Shown here piece by piece: positions 1-13,689 of a DNA stretch of 64,000 bases. The position numbers were made by a program, and so were the translations under genes. Location: positions 61,304,659-61,368,658 of the forward strand of contig CM049313.1 in assembly GCA_026874595.1 (NCBI GenBank), in the 5' to 3' direction. The stretch's first letter is position 1, and every line of letters begins with the position of its first letter. The notes beneath the pieces were generated by a model. That model ran no database searches, was not told where the DNA came from, and saw only the letters and a list, made by a program, of their open reading frames with translations. Source of the DNA: Sipunculus nudus. Taxonomy: Eukaryota; Annelida; Sipuncula; Golfingiida; Sipunculidae.

Positions 1-534
1 GAAAACCTGCAGTAAGTGCCAATCCATCCTAATCACTATACTTACTAACATGTCATTCAAGCCTGGACCCCCCCCCCCCTTTTCTGGAGCTGGTGATCTT
101 TATTAAGGTTTTTCACAAGTCCTCCTTGGTTGGACCCCCTTTTCCCAATTTCTTGATCTGCCCCTGTTCTTATAAAACCTCTGTACTATAATACCGAGTT
201 GTATTTCTTATCTATAACACCTCTTATGCTCGCATTTGGTTTTCCCAAACTAATAACACATATCGTCGAAGCATATTTCTGGGACACATCTTTCTTTTGT
301 GCGCCGTTTGCGGCTTTTTTTTGGGGGGGGGGGGGGGGCATTCGTACCTGTATAAATCCCTTAACAATGACCCAGAGGGACAAATATGTAGCATCAGTGA
401 TACCCAAATATCCCCAGATCTTGGCAGGGACCCATTTTAGTTTTAAATTCAAAATACTAGTAAAATACAAACTCGGTTTAAAAAAGGACAATGTTTTTGT
501 TGTTCTGATGGACATAAGTATCCGCTGTCGCGCT

Positions 535-2375
535 CGTGTCCGGAAAACTCCTCTGAGACCCTGAGACCGTCTTTCTGAAACCCGGGATAAATGTAGGGTC
601 ACATGTGAACTGGTGCCTAACAAAGATTGGTGGTGCCACCTACAATCCTGTTGCGCACAGTGTCCACCGGTGCATCTTAGTGACAACAGTCCATATCTGA
701 ACAGTGGTTCCATGTATTGAGCTAAATTGTGCATGTCCATAGATCTTGGATACCTCCATCTCGTACTCAAGACGTGGCGCCATCTGCAATCTTTGCGTGG
801 CGTGTGTGCGTTTGCTTTGGGTGAAAATCACTCTTATCTCAGTAGTGGTGTAATACGCTGGTCTGTAATTTGGCATGTCCATCCATCTTGGATAGTTCTC
901 TCGTAGACAGACAGGTGGCTCCACCTACCATTCCGTTTTTGTAGAATACATTGATGCCGTTTTCTCACGACTTGTGCACGGGTGGTAGTGGCACCTATAT
1001 TAATCTCTAGTTTCGTCCATCCATGTGTCTTGGGGATACTTAGGCATCTCTGATGCCATAAATTTTGAGGGTTGTCACGTTAGGACAGATTCAATGCCTC
1101 GCTTTATCCATGCCTCTGTGATTTGACGGATACCTCTAGTCGCTTGTAGGCTGCCCATTTTCTAGTTATGGCTTAGAATAGGAAGTGTCCCCGAACAGCA
1201 CTATATGTATACTTGTGTGGCTCGCTTTGGAACATTGGCCATGATATTGATTTTACATGGGAATTCTTAGTAATTTTATCCACCAAAACAGAGTTTCAAG
1301 GGTACTATGTTTTCACATGGGTTCCGTCGCGTTCGTTTCCAGAGACCTCCTGAAGTTCTTGGACGGATCTAAATGAAAACCGGAATAATTATAGGGTCGC
1401 ATGGGAACTGTTGCCTAACGAAGATTGGTAGTGTCACCTACACTCCGTTATGCGGGGTGGTTCAATGTATTGGCCTGAAATTGTGCAGGTTCGTAGATAT
1501 TGGAAAACTTCATCTCGTAACCATCTATAACCGTTTTCGCGTGCCGTCCATCTCTGCGTTTGCTTTGGGTGAAAATGACTTATATATGTCAGGTGTGGTG
1601 CAATGTATCGGCTTGATATATTGGTATGTCCATCAATCTTGGACAGTTTTCTGGTACACAGGCCTGGTGGTACCACCTACGATCATTTTCGCATAACCTC
1701 CATTTGTAAACGTTTTGGCTGAAAATTGCACGTATATCAGGAGTAGGTTGTGTTAACGGCCTGAAAGCTAGCATGTCCATCCATCATTTGTGTGCCACCT
1801 ACAATCACATACTCGTACACTACCTCGACCCATTTATCTGGAGTGGTTTGATGCACCCGAATGAAATTTGCACATATATCCATCTTGAAATGGTTCATCT
1901 TGTATACAAGCCTAGTTGCGTCACCCACACTCAGATGAAATTGTAAATGTTTCTGGTGAAATTCACGCATATCACAGGAGTCGTTAAATGTATTGGCCTG
2001 ACATTGTGCATGTCCTTGAGCTTGGATGGCCTTATACTAGAAATACTAGACAGGTGGCGCCACCTACAATCATGTATTCATAAAAAAATATGCATTTATC
2101 TCTGGGTTGATTTTACATAACGGTCTATCATTTGCATGTCCATAGATCTATGACAGTATTTTCTTGTACACATGGCTGGTGCCACCTACAGTAAATAGGG
2201 CCCCGCTTGAAAAGGGTGCCTATAGTGACTGCCTGGTTTTATTTTAGTTTCGTCCATCTCTCCACAAATTTGGAAGGCTGTCACGTCAGGAGACATTCCA
2301 TCCATCATTTTAGCCATGCCTCTCAGTCTGTGAGTCGGCGGATACCTGTAGTCGTTTGTCGACCGCCTATACTAC
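535..2375. repeat. Two consecutive copies of a ~140-bp tandem-repeat element
   Basis: Copy A runs from about 535 to 1165 and copy B from about 1335 to 2375. Their heads (CCTAACAAAGATTGGT / CCTAACGAAGATTGGT) and tails (TTCGTCCATC...GCCATGCCTCT) correspond. Inside, a palindrome like GGTGGNNCCACC recurs every 120-140 bp (631, 910, 1667, 2052 and others), with TGTCCATNNATCTTGGA between. ORFs here are incidental. Confidence 0.72.
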
Positions 2376-2379
2376 ATAA

Positions 2380-4239
2380 AAAGTCCACGTCAAAGTTTAG
2401 TTAGGAAACAGTTTGTCCATATGATATGAAGCCAAATAAAATAAAGTCTCCCCGTTCGACGTAAATATGTGGAAAGTTCTGTACGTTATGCATCTTTGTG
2501 GAAATTTGGATGTTAACAACCTGTTCAGGATATAGGTGAACTCAGGGGGGTAGATAGTGGGGTTGGGGGGGGGGGGGATGTGGGGATGCATACCCCAAGA
2601 ATTTTAGGGAGGGGGGTTGATGTGTACAATCATCCCCCCCCCCCCCAGGTTTCCATGAGGAAAAAAAGCAAAACTATAGTAATTATGCAATACATACCAG
2701 TCAATAGTAATAATATTTATAACGAACATTGTGAGGTATATTAGAAGTAAAAACTGTCTCGCGTCGTCAAACATTCAAATATCGTTAATCAGAGCTTCAC
2801 CATAGGTTTCGTAAATTTTGTATCTGCAGTGGAGATACGCTCATAATATTTAATTACAGTCTTACCATGATTACTATTATCGTTAAGTATACAATTTAAT
2901 GTGCAGACTAGGACCTTCATAGCTCTATAGCTATATGATAATCTGTAAATCAAATGAATTAATGTTTAATTATTCTACAAATAACACATTCGCATAATTT
3001 ATGATGCATTCGGCCAAAAGCACGGAAACCAGCTAAAAGTAAACAATTTTATATGAAATAATAATAAACGGTATCTTCATAATCTATACATCATTCTTTT
3101 CCTTTGGTTCCCTGGTATGTTGATTGAATAGGGAAAATAAATTAAATAAGTCTATTACAAGATTTTAAAATTTCATTGAAGAAAAATAATGTCTTCAAAA
3201 TCGTTCTAATATAAGATGTCAGTGTAGAAAAAGTCGATAAATTATGTATTGCTCACATTGGATACCAAATAATTCTTGAACTAACAGCATAGTAATATTA
3301 AGACAATATATAAAGGGAATTAAACAGAAATTTTTTTAAAAGGACAGATAAATCCAGAAAAAAATCCCTCGAGAGAAATTATTTTTATCACATTTATAGC
3401 TACATCTAATATAGAATCTTCACAACAGAATCATTGCAAACGAGAATTCATGTCATCAAATTAAGTGTACAGGTTCAATGGTCTTCTTTAAGTATTTGAT
3501 CACTAAACATATAGAAAAGCTCTTCAGACGTTTTCATGAGAAATGTAAGGAAGTCTGAGAGGAAAAGGATTGATTGCAGATCTTTCAACAATGTTCAGTT
3601 GTGAAGACTCAACTTAAAAATTAGAAAATTTATGTATACACATATATTTACATTAATTATGTAAATCTCAGTTGTTATGTCTTATAAATCGAACAATTTG
3701 ATTGCTTAAATATGTTGCTAAGAAAACTCCTAAACATTAGTAACATGTATTTATCAATTTTAAATATCTAGTTTCGGTCAGAAACAGTGGGTCAGAGAGG
3801 CTGGAATTTAAATTTTTTTTACATTATATTTTCCAGGGTATAACTTTGTAAATTTTTAATTGTCAATCTCTCTCATAAGTCGAAGACATAATAGTATAGA
3901 ACAACCCCTTCAGGCTTCATGCATTTAGAATGAATTGTTAGAAAAGTTATAACTTAGGAAAACTTGTAACATTTGAGCAATTTTTTTAGGAAATTAGGGT
4001 TCAAGCCCATTTGTTAGGATAAAATCTCCAAATTTACAAACTTTTGCAGATTGCTGAAAGTAGAGTGATAGACTGAGAGTTATATAATTGCACGATGTAA
4101 TCATTCTACAATGTACACTTTTGATTTTTTTATCACTATATATTATGCAATGAACTTTCCGTGCACACAATAACCCACACACTAATCTATATACATGTAT
4201 ATATACATATGTTAATATAGATATAAACGTACGAACACA

Positions 4240-4240
<1 letters not shown>
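2380..4240. other. AT-rich intergenic DNA
   Basis: G and C runs near 2566 and 2633 mark a possible MITE remnant. Beyond that nothing is recognised. Confidence 0.5.

Positions 4241-4242
<2 letters not shown>

Positions 4243-4284
<42 letters not shown>
4243..4284. repeat. (TA)n microsatellite
   Basis: Uninterrupted AT/TA dinucleotides; followed by a C-run at 4315-4330. Confidence 0.95.
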
Positions 4285-4289
<5 letters not shown>

Positions 4290-4665
4290 CATATAAATAT
4301 CTAGATGACCATTCCCCCCCCCCCCCCCCAGGTCTGAAGACCTGTCTCCGCCACTAGGTGAACTATTAGTGTTGCAAAATAAAGAAACTGTATCCACAGG
4401 CCATAAATACTCACAATGCTCTGCGCGATATACATTCTGGTGTCTATAATTACTAGATCAGATCATACTCCACCTACCTAACACTGATATATCAGTCTGA
4501 AGCCTCATATAATTGATGGTGTAAGTGTACGTCTTAGCCGTCAGTATTTGGCATGCTAGGAGATTAAGTTTATTGTTGAGCAATCAAAGCGTAAATTTGC
4601 ACAAGGTATACTTCCGGTCTATCTTTCTAAAGTTACCAACTTATAAAATTTAAAATGAAATTCCC

Positions 4666-5186
4666 TTAAAGGGACGTAATCAGGAGCAATATAATGCCTT
4701 ATCTTTCATACTATCAGTTCAGTGTTGCTTTATGCAAAAGTTTTCAGCAAAACTATGCCAGCAGACAGTCTCAGTACCTCGAATACGGCTGTTCTACACA
4801 ATGCTAGGGCTCTGAGTTTTTGTAAACACAGTCCACGCGTGTCTGTTTACCATAACAAGGCCATGTGACCGGAGGTCCGATTGGGAGCCGCAACACCGAT
4901 GTTTTAGCCAGCGGGAACATTTACATGTATATTATTTTTGGGGTCAAGTCAGTCAAGGCATTTTATGATTGGTAGGTGCTGTGGCTCAGCGAGGCACAGA
5001 GTCCCACCCGCTATGTTTATGTTGACGTCTTTGATCGCGCCCGGTCTACTGTTTTTCATACTTGGTTACTAGAGTAGGCATACGGTTTCAGGGCAATATG
5101 TTGGTAAGTACCAATTTATTTTAAAGGGAAGAAGCAATTTTTCGTGTCTTATTCAACATGCTTTATAGGTGATTGGGCCCCTTTAA
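4666..5186. mobile_element. piggyBac-like MITE, copy A
   Basis: TTAA at both edges (4666-4669, 5183-5186), with ends AGGGACG and GGGCCCCT. Homologous throughout to copy B at 47781. Non-coding. Confidence 0.75.
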
Positions 5187-6525
5187 CTGTGAGATTATTG
5201 GAACATAAAATTATCCTGTAAACTGACAGTCCTGGTCCTAATTAAGAGCCAGTCTATATTTATAGCAAGTGTACGAAGTGGCCCATGATTTGTTTGTTGT
5301 TGTACATATTTTTTTAAAATGTTTGAGTGACAGGTCAGAATCTTTATGACCTTCAACTAAGTATACACGAGGAAATCTTATTTATTTCATAGCTAATTAA
5401 GTCAGCCTAATCTAATTAAGTCAGCAAAACTATACACAGCCAACTATAGCAGCGTTTCCATGTGCGCGTATATGCGTATGTGCGTATGTGCGTATATGCG
5501 TGAAAAAAAATGGTGTGTTTTCATGTGCGCGTATATGCGTTTATGCGTGAACTTGCAGACGTATATATTTTTGTACAGTGGATGAAGCAGGCCTTCCACA
5601 AAAAGATGGTGAAATGACGTCATATTACCCTGAATCCCTGAGTTCACGCAGACCCTATATTATAGGTATATACTATATAGTGTAGGGGCATATGTAGCAA
5701 ATTCGTCCTAAGTAAATTTTGTTTGTAAAAATGTGACACCCCATGCATTTTTGTTCTTCACCTTTCTATAAAGCCTTAAAAACATGGTGGCAATTTTTAT
5801 ATTCAGTTTTTGCATGTTTTTTCAGCTTGTATTAAAATGCTATTTAAAATGTTAAATTAATAAACTTTGACCGAAACATCAACAAAGTAAGCAGGGACAA
5901 GAGGATAAGAAAGGTTCTTTTTATCATGTATTTATATACTAAACACACAAACTTAGTTCTCTGGTTTGGGATTATCTAAAATTATTTTTTTGTTTACTAG
6001 TATATTAAACGTACCTATTCACATACCAAGTATATTTACAAAACACATATAGTGTTAAATGCTTTATACACATAGCTTGATCTTTTTCTCGTTAAAATAC
6101 GATAGTATTTGCTAATATTTCATTCAAACCGTTGGAGTACTCCTGTACCTACGTGGTTAGGTTAGCGAGATCAGTGGTACAAATGTAAACATAGCGCGCA
6201 CACCACCTGGCGGACATACCACGCTACTTTACAAATCAAGATTTTTTTTTATCTTCCATATCATTTCTTCTTGCTTGGGAGTAGTGCACGCGCAAGATCA
6301 GGCCTCTAGTTATGGTCTACAGTCTTGTTATGCTAAACAGACACACGTGGACGGTGTTGACTCACACTAAGAACCATAACAATGAATGAAACAGGTTAAT
6401 TGGAGATCGTAAGTCAGTGTACAGGGATGGTTTTGCCAAAAAAAATGTTGTATTCAGCCTAACTAATGAAGTAATGGCGTGAGATAACGCACATACTGAT
6501 GCAAATGTTTATGTACCTTAACAGT

Positions 6526-6529
<4 letters not shown>

Positions 6530-6620
<91 letters not shown>

Positions 6621-6705
6621 CAATCATACGGTGATGAGTGCAGCACGTTGCACGAAACTACGTAGTAGTAAAAATGTCTGAAAAAATTTGATTCGTCTAT
6701 TTGTA

Positions 6706-6784
<79 letters not shown>
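6530..6784. repeat. (TA)n and (TA)n(GA)n microsatellites
   Basis: TA array 6530-6619, then TA 6709-6741 passing into GA 6742-6784. Neighbouring ORFs of Ile-Tyr or Leu-Ser are artefacts. Confidence 0.95.
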
Positions 6785-6787
<3 letters not shown>

Positions 6788-8244
6788 ATGATGATCTCTT
6801 TGGCATTCATACACAATTGAAATTTCTTCCAAAATCATTTAAAATAAAATATTGTTTTACAAGACACGTTTTTATATTTTATTTTAACATTTGCCAAATG
6901 AACATGAAAAATAATGATTTAATTATTCCCAGTTTTTAACTATTTATTATTTAGGTGTATTTAGGTTTAGAGATCATTAAGCAGTAAGTGGGACGAGCAG
7001 TAAGAGACACGAACTAAGTTCAGATTCTTTAAGAGTTGTTAAAACAACTTTAATATTGACTTCCTCTATACCGATCCAATATTATAATCCCAACAATTTT
7101 GTTATTGTTATATTATCTTTATAAAAATTGTAATAAATTAATATGAAAAAAGAAATGCAAAAACCTTTAATTCCAATCAAGGCCTTTGTTTATTGTATAA
7201 GACATGTCATTTGTTATCTTGTGCACTAAATCAAAATTGTTCTTGATCACAATTTAAGAGTAACTAGCATTAGTTAAGCAGGTATAAAATGCTTTAGTTT
7301 TTGTCAGGAGTTATTTGGTATAAACATGATAAAAAAATGGGCTCCAGTCAAAGATGTACATTCCGCCCCTGCATCTGACATACATTGCATTTAATGACAA
7401 ACCAATCAGATTGTATAAAATATAAGAATAGTTCTATTCTTCATTCTTCATTTCATAGTTTGCATTATATTCAGATAGTACAAGCTGGGTGCTCATGGTC
7501 TACAGATCACTATTTTCATTTTTAAAAAAATGTTGCACCAGTGATCTTGTTCGGACGGATGAAACGCCTATGTTGCCATTATGCCATCACAAGTCATTCA
7601 AGGATAATGAAAAAAAGCGACAAGAATTCAATAATAACAAGCATTTAACTTTACCATTGTTATATTTAAACTGTACCATTGGTTTTACCATAGTTTCTGT
7701 TAAGATATGTCCGTTTTTGTTATTGTACTGGTATAACCTGAATTCCTCGATTTCATATACCCATAAATGTACACTTTTAAATTTGCCTACCTAACAAAAT
7801 CGTTTTAAAAGAAGACCTTCGGGGGGGGGGGGGGGGGAGCGGGTAACGATGGAATAGAAGAACATCTGTAAACATGTACGATAACATTATGACTTATGAT
7901 GACACTTTTTTTTTAAGATCCGATATTTAATTTCAAGTTTGTTTCCTTCAACCGGACTTTTCGAAAACTTCTAAATTTTCTATGGTCTCTTTGTTTTGTT
8001 TTGTTTTCAAAACACACTCCCCAATGAATTCTTCAGCAAAACATGCATTTCATTCAATGTTAATGTCATTCTACTGTTAAAGTCTGTGAATATTTGTCTG
8101 CTGTAAACTACCTGGTGAGTACTGCTTGCAAAAGATTATCAATGAACAGTGAAATAACTGATGAAAATGGCTACTCCACAGAAGGTATAATTGCTCCCAA
8201 ATGATATGCTATTGCCCGCACAAAGCTGAGGTTATATGATCATA

Positions 8245-8294
<50 letters not shown>

Positions 8295-8301
8295 TATTAT
8301 T
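8245..8301. repeat. (ATT)n microsatellite
   Basis: Trinucleotide run with one interruption. Confidence 0.95.
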
Positions 8302-10719
8302 TTGCTTCTTCATATGTACTTCATTTCACTGTGAATGGTGGACTAGGTAGCACTTGCTTAAACTTTGGGATGGGTAAGCGAGGATCTGGCACTAAATCCA
8401 GTCAAAGTTGTCCCCTTTGTCTTTTGTTTATTCTTTACGAAATATGTAAAAAAGTTAGTCATCCGCCTAAAACTTTTACAAATTATTTCTTGGATCATGA
8501 CCAAAACATAAAAATACTCCTTAGAATTCCTTAGGAACCTTTAGATACTTTGGATGAACTAACCGTAAGAGACGGGGGTACCTTCACTATCAGCGAGTGG
8601 ATAGTAATGTTGGTGATGTAATAATCGAACAATAGGATGAGGCAATAGCAAAATCATATTAAATGGCTGAATAACAGGGCCATTTTCATATGTTATGTAT
8701 AAATGAAGCAAATATTCAGTCACTGGTTAAAACAAGGGAAAGCCGAGCCATACTGTGTACGATACAGGTTGCCTGAAATCAGCAAGTGGTCCGCCATATG
8801 TACATTGCACAAACTACCCCAAGGCCCTTGTTGTCTCTATATGATTTTTTAAATGAACTTATCAATGACATTTTGTATAACAATATACCGGTAGACATAC
8901 AACAGCTGAGTAATTTTTCATAGTTATAGTCTGGGGGACCTTGATGCGGATCCATGTGTTGGCGGAGGTATGCGCTCTACGGGTGCACTCTAATAATGGA
9001 ATAAACGTCTTAACGCAGTCGTTGTGTGTCTAGTCTAAGTTATTGTGAGGTAATTTATCTTACTAATCATTCTGAGGTGTTTTGTTGCAAAATATCCCTC
9101 TGTTGTAAAATATTTATATATATTGGCCCTCAATTTTTTCTCTAAAATCAAATTTTACCAGAAAAAATAACAAACCACCATAGAAAAATTGGCACCATAT
9201 TTTTTGTAATGGTTAAGGTCTTAGAATCACAAAAATGTAGGGTCTCCACCTTTTACAGAGAAAATTTATGACATATGCCCCCACACTATACGCACATACG
9301 CATATACGCTGACGGACACTTGGAAACGCCTCAGTTACAAAATCATATAAGCGATTTTTCACGCATATACGCATATACGCGCACATGGAAACGCTGCTTT
9401 TACAAAGAAGGTATCTACGTTCATGGGTTCATTTTCCAGAATTTCAAAAAGGTTTGTTTTTTCATGTCTGAAGTCATAATGTCATAATCATGCTAATGGT
9501 ATGACGAATAATGACGTTCAGCTCAAAAGCGTAACCTCAGACATTGTATGGGTAGACTTTACGTTTGCTACTAAGATGCGAAAAAAAATAAAATGTGATT
9601 CAATGTAGAGAAATACGTAACTCAGTGCCAGTTCTAATCACTAAATAGTCAGTCAGAGAGCCGTAAATTAGTTATATAATTTGCGCAAGGTGGCAGTAAC
9701 AGATCTAAGCGTTGTCCCATTTCAAGAGCCAGTTTTATGACCTTGTCTCTGTTAGCGCGTGTTCACCATTGCATTGACTGGGCCAGTCTTATAATATGGG
9801 CTCTTATTCACAACTTTGAGTCAATTTTTTAAGAACTTATTTGCTTAATCTGTTCAAACTTCGCAGTTTAACAGAAAAATACACATCTGGTTTATGAAAC
9901 AATCAGCTGATGACCAAGGGGAACATATTTGGTCAGTGGCGTCAGTGGTCAGTGGCGGATCCAGAGGGGGAGGCCCTTCCCCCCCAGCTGGAAATATTGT
10001 TTTCGTTTTTTATAAGAAAATATTTTCTTAACATTATTTTCGGTATCACCCTTTTAACTGAAAAATAAAAGTTGAAAACCCAAGAAATCGTTAGGGGAGA
10101 GGCATGTCTACACCAGGATAAGGCATTTTATTTTAATCCCCGACGTTAGGCGAGAGGACTACTAAAATGGTCCGCGTCTGTCATTCTCTCCGTCCTTTCG
10201 TCCGTCTGTCCTTAAATCCTTCCGACCGTCCCGCACCATCAATGATGCCACACTTTCCTAGTTAAACATATGGTTGGCAATGAAAATTTACTGCCACATC
10301 ATAAATAACATGTTTTGGGGACTGGGGTTATGGCTGTATATATCAGTTGGAATTTTTAGTGGGAAATTGTATAGAAATTATTTTTCTTGTTGCTCTTCAA
10401 AAGAAAAATTGTACAAAACGGTACAAGAAACATTAGTAAACTGACAATGCTTTATACGTTTAGCATCGTTTTATGGAAGATTTATTATCGATAACAAATG
10501 TATAAATTACCAAATATGTAAACGCTAATGCATACATATGCGAACGAACGAAATGCATTTTATAATTCATACGTATATGTAAAAGAGATATGACGCTTGA
10601 ACGTATAAAAGCAAGTTATAGACTAATGAAGCCACTGCACAAATGGAAAAGTAATCAAAGCTATACCAGTTTTATAAATACGCTGATGAGTTATATCTCA
10701 AAAAGTAGTTAGAAAATAA

Positions 10720-11100
10720 TATTCAATCATGAGTTATTCGTTTGCTTTTTTCAATGATGTTTACCGCACTTAAATGTGTACTAGCAATTACCCGTGCTAC
10801 GCACGGTTTGGGGCGAGCATTTAGTTCTGATGTCAAACAGCTTATCATAGATGAAAGTCTTGGTTGTACAATGTTACCGTCATAAGATCTCTTTGAATCT
10901 GACATTTGGTATAAGTATTCTGTTTTTGAGTTGACCTTGTGTCGGAGTCTGGATGATTTGGACGAATATGTTCCTGTAGAATGGTGGAATATCTTCTGGC
11001 AAACCCGGAGCATATGTATGATGAAAACCATGGCAATCCGTAATGTCCAGAGGAGATACGGAAGACCACACAAATCGCGTTCCGCTATTAATATATAGAT
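10720..11100. repeat. Dispersed repeat, copy 1
   Basis: The segment ending CGCTATTAATATATAGAT recurs at 13560-13682 in the same orientation. A hairpin CCGTGCTACGCACGG lies at its start. It flanks the hAT-like element on the left. Confidence 0.55.
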
Positions 11101-11489
11101 TCATTATATGCATGGTGTTATGCATAAAACTAAATGAAGCCAAGCGATTGGCCGGAGAATTTTCGAAGAAGTGATAAATAAAGTCATTTTTATATGAAAA
11201 CATATTATGCTGAACATCGCCATTTAAAATTGCCCTCCGACCCAGTCAATCCGCCAGTAAAGGAACCTGTTATCTTGCATGAGACGTGTTCTCGATAACT
11301 GCATTCACGTTATCAGGCACAAAAACTGAGCAACTCACATGGTCGGGCAATTCCGCTGCGCAAAAGTTCGTGGCAGCATTATATTATATGGTACATATAA
11401 AGGCTGTATATATTTTTTAAATATCACGCACTCCCAAGGACCATTCCTGTTTGAAAGCTAAGCCAATGTTTTCCAGTGAGACAATCACT

Positions 11490-13238
11490 GCATTCAGGCA
11501 GTGTGTAAAACTCGGACCCCACGGACTCTGGATCCCGGACCCCAAGAAAAAATTGTAATTCCTAAACTTTCATGGTAATTTATCCAGATATTTGTATCGC
11601 CAGACATAGTCTGGAGATACTATGGTTTAGGCACGGTTGCGCCGCCGCCGCCGCCGCAGAGATTTCTTTTGGACACAATAACTAAAAAAATATTTCAAGG
11701 ATCTTTTTCAAACTTGACACATTTATAGATATAGGTGAGAGGACGAAGCCTATTTTAAATGGGGTCATGACCTCAACTTGGAGAGTGACCTTGTCCTTGA
11801 ATAGATCCATTTTTGGGGAAAATCACACAAATTCTTAAATATCTCAAGAAATCTTTCATGGATTTATCCAAAAATCAAGTTGGACAAAGATCTTGGATAG
11901 TGATGTCATGTACCGGAAACTGGTGGTGCCACCTAGTATCCTTTTCTTGTTTTTGTGTTTTTGTGTTTTTTTTTAATTCAATTTTAATTATTTTTTTTTA
12001 ATTTAATTTTTTTTTCAAATGTTGGATATTTTGGAATGCAGTTTATTGATTTGGGGTCATGACCGTGACTATGAGAGTGACCTTGACCTTGAATATTCCC
12101 ATATTTGGTGAAAAACATAAAATCATGAATATATTAAAAAGGGCCACTTGACAGCACTGTGAGCATTATAAGTCAAAAACCCTTTGATCAATTGTCCTTC
12201 CCAATCTAAAATATTCCTATATTTTGTACAAATGTTTCTCACATTCATTGCTAAAATACAAATACATCACATTATATCAACAAAATACCACAAAACCTCA
12301 TTTGTCTGGCGATACTATGGCACCAGCGGTGCCAAGAAATGTCTAGTTTATCATAAACGTATTAAAGACATATTTAATATTGTGTTTGGTTAAAAATTAG
12401 TAGAAATAGTCTGATTTGCACCAAAAAAATTGATAATTAACACTTGCGGACCATGGCGCACGGACATCACGGATTACACGGACCCCGTTTACTCGTTGTA
12501 TATTACAATTTCTTTAGTACATATTTTCACATCACGTTCAACCATAACACCCATGTGATTTTTTATTGTGTTATTATTTGTATTTTTACATTTTTATGTC
12601 TAAGTTTTTATTCATAATTTTATATACGCTATTTGTTACATTTGTGTAGCGTTTTAAAAAGTACAATAATTAAAAACATTTACAAAATCATTATTTTGGA
12701 ACCTATAGTTGCTTGAAATGCAAGTAATCAACATTTCCTTTCAGTATTCATATTATTGCCAACTTTAAATTGCATGGTTGGTATGAATGGAACACGAAAC
12801 CTGTTGTTATGTGGAAGAGCTCGGAATAATCAGTCTCGGGTCCGCAACGACTGTTAGTGCACATCAAATAAATTTCCCCCAGTGTGCCCGCACTATTAAA
12901 TTTTCATTTAAAATAAGACAAAAATTATATTTAGTGTGTGACATGAGAGCTATTTTATTCCTCTTTCAGTCATAAATAAAAAAATATGAGCGGTGGTTAC
13001 TGTCCGTCAAAATGGAACAGTCAGCAAAGTCAAGTTAAATGAGGTCCATCTTCATCGAAATGTTTTTGTAAACTTAAATCTTTCAGTGAATCGGTCATTT
13101 TCAAAGCTGCAACATTTAGGGACTTTGCTCTGTTTTTCATCAGCAATAGTGGTTTTGTCGGTTTAAATGATGAAAAATGAGGAAATTTGGTTTTCGGGGT
13201 CCGGGGACCGTGGGGTCCGGGTTTTACACACTGCCCTG
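11490..13238. mobile_element. Non-autonomous hAT-like element with 8-bp target duplication
   Basis: Inverted ends share GGCAGTGTGTAAAAC and CGGACCCCACGG. The perfect 8-bp direct repeat CAATCACT lies at 11482-11489 and 13239-13246, as expected for hAT transposition. No transposase frame is present. A Helitron-like element is nested at 11597-12346. Confidence 0.85.
11597..12346 (+). mobile_element. Helitron-like non-autonomous element, copy 1
   Basis: Starts TCGCCAGACATAG after an A. Ends with the hairpin GGCACC-AGC-GGTGCC followed by AAGAAATGT and CTAG before a T, the classic Helitron 3' structure and A/T target. It contains a GGTGGTGCCACC palindrome. No Rep/helicase coding. Confidence 0.8.
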
Positions 13239-13559
13239 CAATCACTACCATTCGGAAAATTTTCATTCTTTAAAAGATCCCCCTTTTAAGCATTCTCCTC
13301 TTGTGCACAATAGACCTTTGTGCTGCGCAGAGGTTGCCTTTTGAGAAGGGATCACGAATGGGGATTATTTCGGGCGGGTCACCTCGAAATATAAGAAAAT
13401 CCCAGATAGGGCCCCCGGGAGTAAAACTGTCCCGCCATCACACATTCTATGGCCATTGTGTGACCGGGCCCGAAGACACAAAGAAAAGAGGCACCCGCGG
13501 GAGAGCAAATATTAAAATTATAAATTATGCACGTAATACGCAAATATTGCAAATAAAAG

Positions 13560-13684
13560 TGGGTGGAATCTCTTCGGACAAACCCAGAGCATATGTGTGT
13601 CGAAAATCACGGCAATCCGTACGGTGGTATCAGAGAAGATACGGAAAATCACAAAAATCGCCTTACGCTATTAATATATAGATA
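13560..13684. repeat. Dispersed repeat, copy 2
   Basis: Matches 10985-11090 (CCAGAGCATATGTGTG, GGCAATCCGTA, CGCTATTAATATATAGAT). On the right side of the hAT-like element. Confidence 0.55.
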
Positions 13685-13689
13685 TGTAG

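Larger units (their letters stand above)
5449..9397. mobile_element. 4-kb element with long imperfect inverted ends
   Basis: The left end GCAGCGTTTCCATGTGCGCG (5449) is inverted at 9397. Similarity continues inward for about 340 bp on each side (GGGGCATATGT, ATGGTGGCAATTTTT/ATGGTGCCAATTTTT). The interior has microsatellites and no recognisable transposase. No target duplication was found. It may instead be two separate MITEs in opposite orientation. Confidence 0.65.

Noticed and set aside
186-924. 194- and 94-codon minus-strand ORFs at the window start
   Set aside because: They lie in degenerate tandem-repeat DNA and a G-run, and their sequence follows the repeat units.
535-2375. CRISPR array
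   Set aside because: Units are 120-140 bp, degenerate throughout, with no alternating conserved repeat and unique spacer; the genome is eukaryotic.
6499-6838. ORFs of poly-Ile-Tyr or Leu-Ser
   Set aside because: They are translations of TA and GA microsatellites; the same holds near 23.4, 29.8, 48.6, 55.1 and 59.4 kb.
10880-11203. Overlapping minus-strand ORFs of 74-116 codons
   Set aside because: They coincide with a dispersed repeat found again at 13560 and have no protein-like features.
13301-13681. 126-codon plus-strand ORF
   Set aside because: The second half is the same dispersed repeat, no domain is seen, and it abuts the hAT-like element.
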